Below are positions 36,153-42,860 of a stretch of DNA of 42,860 nt, one piece after another. Below the pieces are notes generated by a model that saw nothing but the letters and a program-made list of their open reading frames with translations, did not search any database and was not told the origin of the DNA. The position numbers and the translations under genes are program-made. This stretch comes from Deltaproteobacteria bacterium (GTDB taxonomy: Bacteria; Myxococcota_A; Polyangia; Polyangiales; Sandaracinaceae), in the NCBI GenBank assembly GCA_017303575.1, contig JAFLCL010000046.1, positions 1 to 42,860 on the forward strand. The letters run 5' to 3'. How positions within the stretch are numbered: the stretch's first letter is position 1; every line of letters begins with the position of its first letter.

Positions 36153-37753
36153 TCCAACCGCTGCGCGTCGCGCTCGTCACCCTCGTGGTCGGCGCCTTCG
36201 CGCTCGCGGGCTGCGTGACGGTGCGCCCTCGCGCGCAGGTCGCGATCGACATCATCGCGGAGCCCGGCATCGCGGCCGACGCGCGCTCGCTCCTCGTGAC
36301 GGTGCGAGGTGGGCCCTCGAGCGCCGAGCTCACCGAGCGTCTGCGCGAGGTCGTCGAGGCGCCGATCAGCTTCCCGGTCTCTCTCACGATCGTGCCCGAG
36401 GGCGAGGACGTCTCGCGCGTCTTCGAGGTCGTCGTCGTCGCCCTCGATGGCGGCGGCGGGACGATCGGTCGACAGAGCATGCGCGGGCGATTCCTCGCGC
36501 AGACCACCACCTACGTGCAGCTCGTGCTCGAGGACTGCTGTCGAGCTCTGGCACCCACGTGCGCGAGCACCGAGACGTGCGCGGAGTGCGAGTGCGTGCC
36601 GACGGTCATCGTCGATCCCAACGACGACGCGGGCACACCGCTCCTCGACGCGGCCGAGATCGACGCTGGGCCGAGCCCCGACGCCGACCTCGACGCGGAC
36701 CTCGGCAACCTCGACGTCGGCACCGACGCGAGCGGCTGCAGCACGACGAGCCCGTGTCCTTCGGTCGCGTGCAACACAGTCGAGTGCGTGAGCGGAAGCT
36801 GCGTGTACACCCCGCTCTGTGGCAGCGGACAGGTGTGCTGCGGGGGCGAGTGCGCGAGCAATTGCGACTGCTTCGAGCAGCGCGCGGGGCACGTGTGTCG
36901 CGACGCGACGGACCGCTGCGACGTCGCCGAGACGTGCAACGGCCGCTCGCCCGTGTGCCCCATCGACTCGGTCCAGGCGGCGGGCGCCCTGGCGTGTCGC
37001 GTGGCCGTGAGCGACTGCGATCTCGAGGAACGCTGCGACGGACTCTCGGCGGCGTGTCCTCTGGATCGGTTCCGCGCCGTCGGCGAGATGTGCTCGAGCG
37101 GCTCGTGCAACGGCGCTGGCGCGTGCAGCTCCACGTGCGTGGCCGGCGGCGCGTGCTCCGTGCCCGGCATGCCGTGCGCCGCGGGCACCATCGCGTGTGC
37201 CGGGGGCACGCTGAGCTGCGTCGTCAGCGGGCCGGCGTCGTCGAGCGTCGTCTGTCGCCCGGCAGCAGGCCCCTGCGACGTGGCCGAGACCTGCACGGGC
37301 AGCTCGATGACGTGCCCCGTCGATGGGTTCCGCACGAGCGGCACGTGTCGCGACGCGAGCGGCCCGTGCGACGCGGTCGAGTCTTGCAACGGGTCGGGCA
37401 TCGCGTGCCCGGCCGATGGTTTCCTCTCGGGCACGGCGTGCCGCGCGATCGTGGACGAGTGCGATCGCCTCGAGACCTGCACCGGCACGAGCGCGATGTG
37501 CCCTCCCGACACGTTCGAGCCCGCGGGGACGGCGTGCGGTCTCATCGCCGGCGATCCCGACTGCGCGGGCTCGCGACTCTGTACGGGCACGAGCGTGGAG
37601 TGCCCGTCCACCGACGGGCAGGCGTGTCGCTGCGAGGGGACCTGCAACGCGGGCCACTGCAGCTACGGCTGCTCGGGCGGCGGTGGCTTCATGTGCTGCG
37701 AGTCGACGGGCACGTGCACGTTCTGGTCGAGCGGTGACTGCCCGATGATCTGA
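36143..37753 (+). CDS. Lipoprotein with disintegrin-like Cys repeats, paralogue 2
   Basis: 536 residues from the ATG giving MLVIQPLRVALVTLVVGAFA, lipobox LAGC (Cys24). Same plan as the gene before: beta domain (VAIDIIAEPGIAADARSLLV, LVLEDCC, CASTETCAEC), Asp-rich linker (~165-200), then six Cys units such as DRCDVAETCNGRSPVCPIDS and GPCDAVESCNGSGIACPADG. It is a tandem duplicate that has diverged substantially in sequence while keeping all Cys spacings. The C-terminus has a Gly-rich CSYGCSGGGGFMCCES end. It converges with the FHA/TonB-type gene 18 bp on. Confidence 0.85.
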   Translation: MLVIQPLRVALVTLVVGAFALAGCVTVRPRAQVAIDIIAEPGIAADARSLLVTVRGGPSSAELTERLREVVEAPISFPVSLTIVPEGEDVSRVFEVVVVALDGGGGTIGRQSMRGRFLAQTTTYVQLVLEDCCRALAPTCASTETCAECECVPTVIVDPNDDAGTPLLDAAEIDAGPSPDADLDADLGNLDVGTDASGCSTTSPCPSVACNTVECVSGSCVYTPLCGSGQVCCGGECASNCDCFEQRAGHVCRDATDRCDVAETCNGRSPVCPIDSVQAAGALACRVAVSDCDLEERCDGLSAACPLDRFRAVGEMCSSGSCNGAGACSSTCVAGGACSVPGMPCAAGTIACAGGTLSCVVSGPASSSVVCRPAAGPCDVAETCTGSSMTCPVDGFRTSGTCRDASGPCDAVESCNGSGIACPADGFLSGTACRAIVDECDRLETCTGTSAMCPPDTFEPAGTACGLIAGDPDCAGSRLCTGTSVECPSTDGQACRCEGTCNAGHCSYGCSGGGGFMCCESTGTCTFWSSGDCPMI

Positions 37754-37771
37754 TCGTGAGGGTGCGCGCGC

Positions 37772-39190
37772 TCAGCGCTGCTGCTCGAAGACGAACGGGA
37801 AGCGGAACTGCACGCTGCCGCCCGTCGGTCCCGGTGTGAATCGGAAGCCGCGCACGCGGCTCTCGATGCAGCGCGAGACGACGTCGGTGCCCATGCCGTT
37901 CTCGATCGTGCGCACGCCCGAGACCGAGCCGTTCTCCTCGATGGTCATCTGGATCTCGACGCGACCGCGGAGCGTCGGATCGCTGAGGATCGCGTGCTCG
38001 TAGCAGGCCGTGATCTGCGCGCGCCGGCGCTGGATCATCCGCACCACGAGGGCTTGGTCGAATTCACCCACGCCGTCGATCTCGAGGTCGTCGTCTTGCG
38101 GTCCGGTGAACGCGATCGTCGGTCCCACCTCGCGCACCGGCTCGCCTTCGTTCACGGGACCGACCGGACGCGTGCCGAGGTGTTGGATCGAGAAGTCGCC
38201 CGCGATGGGGCCACCACCCGTGCGATCACGGATCGTCGGCGTGTTCGTGGCGATGTCGAAGCCGGTCACGCCCGCCATGAGGGTGGCCTGATCGAGCGGC
38301 ATCGCGCCCCCCGCGAGGAGGTCACGCATCGCGTCGCTCTCTCCCGGGGATCCGATCATCTGGATGGCGCCCGTGGTCGCCGCCTCCATGGCGATGCGCA
38401 CTTGCTCGTCTGTCATCGGGGAAGGTGACGGCGAGGGGTTCGGACGATCGGGACGCGGACGCGGTGTCTCGTTCTCGGCGACGGTCGTGTCGTCGGGTGT
38501 CGTGGTGTCGGCGGGCGTCGTGGTGTCGTCCGTGGTCGGGTCGGGGGTCTCGTCCGGCGGATCGGGAGGCTGCTCGTCGACGAAGATCATCTCCGCCACG
38601 TGATCGGGGACGCGATCGATCGACGACGTCATCGGCCAGTCCGCGCTCTCGAGGTAGACGACGAAGCCGAAGTGACCGAGGAAGCTGCACGCCACGAGCG
38701 CGGTGAAGACCATGTCGAGCTGCGAGAGCCAGCTCGCGCGCACCGCTGCAGGCAGCGCGGGCGCCTGCTTCTTGGGCGGCGCGGACGCGAGCTGGAAGAG
38801 CAGCGTCACCCCTCCGATCACGACCTTTCCGCGGCTCTTGGCGTCGAGCACCACGTCCTCGTCGCGTCCCTCGAGCTCGCGTGAGCCCGCGAGCGTCGCG
38901 AGGCGCGCCTTCATCGTTGCGCGCACGTGCAGCGTGATCACGCCGCCCGCTGCGGTGACGAGCACGTGCGGCGTCGCGAGGCCGGGCACGACGATCGACG
39001 CGCCCGCGTGCGAGCCGATCACGATGGGCGACGAGAGCGGCAGCACACGCTCCTCGAGGCGGCCCTCACCGCTGACCACGCCGAGGCGGATCACGTCCGC
39101 CTTGTCGTTCGCGACGCCCACCGCGCGCATCGCCATCGTCATGGAGCCCGGCTTCGTCGAGCCCGGCGTGCGCGTGTGCTTCGAGTCCAT
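37772..39190 (-). CDS. FHA-like, membrane-spanning protein with AgmX/TonB-type C-terminus
   Basis: 472 residues; ATG with GAGGAG ribosome binding site. N-terminal FHA-like beta domain (~40-125: LPLSSPIVIGSHAGASIVVP), one membrane helix (~165-185: MVFTALVACSFLGHFGFVVY), a Pro/Thr/Asp linker that could span the periplasm, then a C-terminal TonB-like domain (ALVVRMIQRRRAQITACYEH, LRGRVEIQMTIEENGSVSG, FRFTPGPTGGSVQFRFPFVF) typical of AgmX/PglI proteins of myxobacterial motility and envelope machines. The Cys pair (ACYEH, SRCIESR) is typical. It may energise or connect to the neighbouring surface lipoproteins. Confidence 0.85.
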   Translation of the reverse strand: MDSKHTRTPGSTKPGSMTMAMRAVGVANDKADVIRLGVVSGEGRLEERVLPLSSPIVIGSHAGASIVVPGLATPHVLVTAAGGVITLHVRATMKARLATLAGSRELEGRDEDVVLDAKSRGKVVIGGVTLLFQLASAPPKKQAPALPAAVRASWLSQLDMVFTALVACSFLGHFGFVVYLESADWPMTSSIDRVPDHVAEMIFVDEQPPDPPDETPDPTTDDTTTPADTTTPDDTTVAENETPRPRPDRPNPSPSPSPMTDEQVRIAMEAATTGAIQMIGSPGESDAMRDLLAGGAMPLDQATLMAGVTGFDIATNTPTIRDRTGGGPIAGDFSIQHLGTRPVGPVNEGEPVREVGPTIAFTGPQDDDLEIDGVGEFDQALVVRMIQRRRAQITACYEHAILSDPTLRGRVEIQMTIEENGSVSGVRTIENGMGTDVVSRCIESRVRGFRFTPGPTGGSVQFRFPFVFEQQR

Positions 39191-39209
39191 CGTCGATCTC
39201 CTCGTGGGT

Positions 39210-39229
39210 GAGGTGCGATCACACACCTC
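39210..39229. promoter_or_regulatory. Inverted repeat upstream of the FHA/TonB-type gene
   Basis: GAGGTG-CGATCACA-CACCTC lies 20 bp before the ATG of the leftward gene, in the 167-bp gap shared with crtI. It could be an operator or a 5'-leader hairpin. Symmetry is the only support. Confidence 0.25.
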
Positions 39230-39357
39230 GCCCCCGCTTCGACGCCGCGTCGGCCGAGAAGTTCCGCGCCATCTCGCGAGGGAAGAACACGGCCGTGCGC
39301 GCGTAGAACGCGCCGATCGCTGGACGTTCCGCCGGCCGGCTCTAGAACGCCGCCGCG

Positions 39358-40965
39358 ATGACACGCACAGCGATCGTGATCGGCTCGGGCCTCGGTGGCC
39401 TCGCGACGGCGCTTCGCCTGTCGGCCATGGGCCTGCGCGTCACGGTGCTCGAGAAGCTCGATGGGCCCGGCGGTCGTGCGTACACGCGGCGTGAGGCGGG
39501 CTTCACCTTCGACATGGGGCCCACGGTGCTCACCGTGCCTCACTTCATCGAGGAGCTCTTCGCGCTCGAGAAGGGCGTGCACGGCCTCGACGATCCGGAC
39601 TTCCCTCCGCACACCCGGACCAACGAGCGCATCACGTCGGGGATCTCGGGCGGCCCTGCGACGAGTCGCTACGTCGAGCTCGTGCCCATCCTCCCGTTCT
39701 ATCGGATCTACTTCGAGGACGGCTCGTACTTCGACTACGACGGCGATCCCGAGCGCACGCGCGCGCAGATCGAGCGGATCTCACCGCGCGACCTCGCGGG
39801 CTACGAGCGCTTCCACACGAAGGCCAAGGCCATCTTCGACCGCGGCTTCCTCGAGCTCGGCTACACGCACTTCACGACCGTCGGCTCGATGCTCGCGGTC
39901 CTGCCCGATCTCTTGAAGCTCGACGCCGTGCGCCCGCTCTTCTCGATCGCGCGCGACTGCTTCGAGAGCGACAAGCTCCGCGCCGTGTTCTCGTTCGAGC
40001 CACTGCTCGTGGGCGGCAACCCGCTCGCGGTGCCCGGCATCTACGCGATGATCCACTTCGTCGAGAAGACGTGGGGCATCCACTTCGCCAAGGGCGGCAC
40101 GGGCGCGCTCGTGTCCGCGCTGGTGAAGAAGCTCGAGGAGCTCGGCGGCTCGATCCGCTACGGCGCCGAGGTGCGCTCGATCGACGTGATCGACGGACGC
40201 GGCCTGCCCGCACGATCACGCCTCGGACGCCGCCGCGTGCGCGGGGTGACGCTCGCGTCGGGCGAGGTGCTCGCGGCCGATCTCGTCGTCTCCAACGCCG
40301 ACTACGCGCACACGTACGGGACGCTGATCGATCCGCGCGTGCGCCTCGCGCACCACGACGCGCGCGTCGCGCTCGCGCGGCAGTCGATGTCGGTGGTGGT
40401 GATCTACTTCGGCTTCCGCGACGACGGCGCGCCCCTCGATCTCCAGCACCACAACATCATCCTGGGCCCTCGCTACGAAGAGCTGCTCACCGACATCTTC
40501 GACCGGAAGATCCTCGCCGAGGACTTCTCGCAGTACCTGCACGTCCCGACGCTGACCGATCCGTCGCTCGCGCCGCCGGGCCACCACGCGGCCTACACGC
40601 TGATCCCCGTCCCGCACAACGGCTCGGGGCTCGACTGGTCGATCGAGGGACCGAAGCTCGTCGCGAAGGTGCTCTGCTTCCTCGAGACGCGCGGCTACAT
40701 CCCCGATCTCGGCAAGCGCCTCGTGCACCAGAGCTTCGTCACGCCCGACTACTTCGAGCACACGCTGAACAGCCACCTCGGCAACGCGTTCGGGCTCGAG
40801 CCCGTCTTGTGGCAGAGCGCGTTCTTCCGCCCGCACAACAGGAGCGAGGACATCGAGGGCCTCTACGGCGTGGGCGCCGGCTACCAACCGGGCGGCGGTA
40901 CACCCAGCGTGATGATGAGCGCGAAGATCACGGCGCGCGCGATCCGAGACGACCTCGAGCGCTGA
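39358..40965 (+). CDS. CrtI-type phytoene desaturase/carotenoid dehydrogenase
   Basis: 535 residues. N-terminal FAD fold [20 protein letters not shown] and [27 protein letters not shown]; ends with [20 protein letters not shown], the CrtI family signature. Family members introduce double bonds into phytoene or act on related carotenes. No crtB, crtE or other carotenoid gene is in the window, and members of this family also include carotenoid isomerases and oxygenases, so the exact step is open. A CdnL/CarA-type regulator is not seen. Divergent from the FHA/TonB-type gene. Confidence 0.85.
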   Translation: MTRTAIVIGSGLGGLATALRLSAMGLRVTVLEKLDGPGGRAYTRREAGFTFDMGPTVLTVPHFIEELFALEKGVHGLDDPDFPPHTRTNERITSGISGGPATSRYVELVPILPFYRIYFEDGSYFDYDGDPERTRAQIERISPRDLAGYERFHTKAKAIFDRGFLELGYTHFTTVGSMLAVLPDLLKLDAVRPLFSIARDCFESDKLRAVFSFEPLLVGGNPLAVPGIYAMIHFVEKTWGIHFAKGGTGALVSALVKKLEELGGSIRYGAEVRSIDVIDGRGLPARSRLGRRRVRGVTLASGEVLAADLVVSNADYAHTYGTLIDPRVRLAHHDARVALARQSMSVVVIYFGFRDDGAPLDLQHHNIILGPRYEELLTDIFDRKILAEDFSQYLHVPTLTDPSLAPPGHHAAYTLIPVPHNGSGLDWSIEGPKLVAKVLCFLETRGYIPDLGKRLVHQSFVTPDYFEHTLNSHLGNAFGLEPVLWQSAFFRPHNRSEDIEGLYGVGAGYQPGGGTPSVMMSAKITARAIRDDLER

Positions 40966-40998
40966 AACTCCGTACGCTGTCTCCTCGACGGAGGAGCG

Positions 40999-42378
40999 AT
41001 GAAGCGCGGACATCGGATCGATCGGGTGGGGCGAGCAGCGTCGGCGAGCGAGGGCACGCTCGTGGTCTGGGGCGAGAGCCTGTTCGGCGTGGTCGATGCG
41101 AAGGGCCGCCTCGTGTTCGCGCCTCCGTCGAGCGTGGCGCTGGTGTGGGCGGCCGATCGCTTGTGGTCGTGGCGCGTCGAGCGGCGCGAGGGCACGTCGG
41201 GCGTGGGCCGCGGCGACCTCCTCTGGCGCCTCGAGCGCTACCGACTCGGCGATGCAGACGGTGTGCTCGAGTGGAGCCACACGATCGAGACGAGCACCGA
41301 GATCGGCGTCGCCGATCACCTCGTCTTCGTTCCGCGCACGGGCCAGCGCATCGTCGAGCTCGCGTACGCCGCAGAAGACTCTCCGGGCGCGATCTTCGTC
41401 GTGCTGAAGGAGGACGGAACTGTCGTCGAGGTCGCAGACGATCGCGTCCGCGCGCTCGCCATCCTGAAAGGCGAAGACGGGTCGGCGAAGGACGCATCCA
41501 TCGCGCCCACGTCGCGCGTCGTCACGACGCCGCGAGACGAGGGCGGTCCGCTCGACGCGCTCGTCGCCGATCCCGACGACGACGCAGCGCGACGTCGCTA
41601 CGCCGCGCACCTCGGTGGAGAGCGCGGCGCGCTGATCGCGCGCTCGCTCGATCGCGCGCAGGCGGCCGCGCACCGCGAGCTCCTGAAGTCGAAGGGCGCC
41701 GCGTGGGCCGCCGCGGAGATGGGCCTGATGAAGACCGGCCTCGCGTGGGATCGCGGCTTCGTGGTGCGCGGCACGATCGGTCGCGCGAACGAGCAGCAGC
41801 GCAGTCACCCGCACTGGCGGATGTTCCGCGAGGTGCCGGCGAACATGGAGCTCCCGCTCGCCGAGCGCATGGACAGCCTCGCTCGACTCGGTTGCTTCAA
41901 CACGGCGTCGTGGCTCGAAGAGCGCGCGCGACCGTGGTCGAAGCTCGCGTGGCTGATGGCGCGGCGCGCCGAGCTCGAGCTCCTCGTCGCGCGCCCCGAG
42001 CACGTCCCTGCGCTGCGAGAGCTCAGCGTGTTCCTCGAGCGCGGTGAGCCCTCGCTCGATCGGCTCCCCGCGAGACCGCTCGCCCAGCTCGAGCTCTTCG
42101 GTGACGTGCGCCTCGACGACGTGCCCGATCACCTCGCCCGCATCGAGTCACGCGGCGACGTCGCCGAGCTCGTGCTCACCGAAGGCCACGGTCAGTCGGG
42201 GCACGTACGCTGGGTCGCACACGAACGAGGGCGATTTCGTCGTGTCGTGGCCGACGCGAAGGTGACGCCGTCGCACTTCCTCGCGCTGCTCGCGCGCGTG
42301 GGCCGCCGCGATCACGTGGCTGTCGAGCATCCGTCGATCGCTCCGTCCGAGCTCACGCCGTGGTGCGCGTCGCGCTGA
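40999..42378 (+). CDS. TIGR02996-like protein of unknown function
   Basis: 459 residues. The N-terminal ~180 are beta-rich (TLVVWGESLFGVVDAKGRLV, LVWAADRLWSWRVERR), like a small propeller. At ~180-215 is LDALVADPDDDAARRRYAAH followed by LGGERGALIARSLDRAQ, the pattern of the TIGR02996 repeat-companion domain (DPDDxxxRxxYAxxL...RGxxI). The C-terminal part contains leucine-repeat-like helices (SLARLGCFNTASWLEERARP). Such proteins are frequent in Polyangia and planctomycetes; no function is known. It starts 33 bp after crtI. Confidence 0.75.
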   Translation: MKRGHRIDRVGRAASASEGTLVVWGESLFGVVDAKGRLVFAPPSSVALVWAADRLWSWRVERREGTSGVGRGDLLWRLERYRLGDADGVLEWSHTIETSTEIGVADHLVFVPRTGQRIVELAYAAEDSPGAIFVVLKEDGTVVEVADDRVRALAILKGEDGSAKDASIAPTSRVVTTPRDEGGPLDALVADPDDDAARRRYAAHLGGERGALIARSLDRAQAAAHRELLKSKGAAWAAAEMGLMKTGLAWDRGFVVRGTIGRANEQQRSHPHWRMFREVPANMELPLAERMDSLARLGCFNTASWLEERARPWSKLAWLMARRAELELLVARPEHVPALRELSVFLERGEPSLDRLPARPLAQLELFGDVRLDDVPDHLARIESRGDVAELVLTEGHGQSGHVRWVAHERGRFRRVVADAKVTPSHFLALLARVGRRDHVAVEHPSIAPSELTPWCASR

Positions 42379-42860
42379 TCAGCGCGCGACGAGCTTGTTC
42401 CAGAGGCGGCGGTACCAAGGCACGAGCTGCGCGACGTCTTCGTCGTCGTCGGGCAACGCGAGCTCGGCGGTGCGCTCCATCGCGAGCGCGGTGAGCGGGC
42501 TCGGCACGAAGGCGACGACCTGCGGTGCGGGCGGGGCGGTGAACGCCGGTGATGCGTACGCCGCCGGCATCGCGGGGACGGGCGCAGGCGGGGGCGGACG
42601 CGACGGCGTGAAGTCTGCGCTGATCTTCTGGAGCAGCGCCTGCGCGAACTGCGCGGGCTGCATCGACGGCTGCGAAGGCGTGCTCGCGCGCGGCGGCGTG
42701 GGCGCGCTCTTCCGACCGTCTTTGGCGAACAGCGCGTCGAGGTCGCGGATCACGGTGGGCGGCGGACCGCCTGGCGTCATCGGTCGCACCGTGCGCGCCG
42801 CGTGGACCGGCGCGACGTACGAGTGACGCGGCGGTGCAGGCTCCGTGATCGGGGCGATCG
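42379..42860 (-). CDS. Pro-rich protein cut by the right window edge
   Basis: The leftward frame stays open to the right edge; a GTG at 42,789 could be a start but upstream residues (TEPAPPRHSYVAPVHAAR) are as Pro-rich as the rest, so the gene probably continues outside. The visible ~160 residues are Pro/Ala-rich with a conserved-looking short segment VIRDLDALFAKDGR and an acidic/aromatic end (LPDDDEDVAQLVPWYRRLWN, KLVAR). Such linkers occur in FHA, kinase and secretion-associated proteins. Function cannot be told. Its stop is adjacent to the stop of the TIGR02996-like gene. Confidence 0.65.
   Translation of the reverse strand, partial: IAPITEPAPPRHSYVAPVHAARTVRPMTPGGPPPTVIRDLDALFAKDGRKSAPTPPRASTPSQPSMQPAQFAQALLQKISADFTPSRPPPPAPVPAMPAAYASPAFTAPPAPQVVAFVPSPLTALAMERTAELALPDDDEDVAQLVPWYRRLWNKLVAR

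Noticed and set aside
34584..37753. Repeated DNA in the Cys-rich genes as a mobile or CRISPR repeat
   Set aside because: The periodicity is at protein level (Cys spacing) with varied codons, so it reflects domain repeats.

Overview
The window is about 70% GC, almost fully coding, and rich in lipoproteins, Cys-rich surface proteins, GTG starts and 1-4 nt start/stop overlaps. It carries a plant/chlamydia-type FabI, an AgmX/TonB-like protein, a TIGR02996-like protein and a CrtI. Together these suggest a Myxococcota chromosome, most likely Polyangiales or a Sandaracinus-like lineage. That placement is inference; there is no rRNA or tRNA here. All functions below were assigned by reading motifs, without database searches.

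Left part (1-9,844): a secreted protein cut by the left edge faces a DUF2723 membrane glycosyltransferase, which is translationally coupled to a complete DNA polymerase II (polB). A third coupled reading frame starts in the polB stop codon but breaks off after about 32 codons at a REP array. The array surrounds a REP-associated tyrosine transposase (RAYT), with two repeats in one orientation and three in the other. Beyond it lie a Sel1-repeat lipoprotein, a membrane protein with a GIDE-like domain and an unknown helical protein.

Nitrogen block (9,895-16,627): an Lrp/AsnC regulator, gltB and gltD form one leftward operon. gltB appears to start at a TTG overlapping the regulator's stop codon.

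Middle (16,884-29,020): an alpha/beta-hydrolase lipoprotein converges on an Ig/PEGA-like lipoprotein. Then come a flavin-dependent halogenase-like enzyme, a stand-alone cyclic-nucleotide-binding protein between two copies of a second dispersed repeat, and a small anchored protein. A coupled trio follows (PPC-type lipoprotein, Zn-ribbon SDR lacking the usual catalytic Tyr, Erg6/tocopherol-type methyltransferase), converging on a redox pair (beta-propeller di-heme cytochrome c and ferric-reductase-like membrane protein).

Right part (29,024-42,860): the most unusual locus joins a RlmN-like radical SAM enzyme without the N-terminal domain, overlapping by 16 nt, to a protein with the core motifs of RelA/SpoT alarmone synthetases and a basic tail; a small winged-helix protein is divergent from them. 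Next are a C2/PDZ lipoprotein, fabI with a partner gene, an envelope cluster (TPR protein, two tandem paralogous lipoproteins with disintegrin-like Cys repeats, FHA-like/TonB-type protein), crtI, a TIGR02996-like protein and a Pro-rich protein cut by the right edge. The RelA/SpoT-like/RlmN-like locus is my best candidate for an undescribed system.
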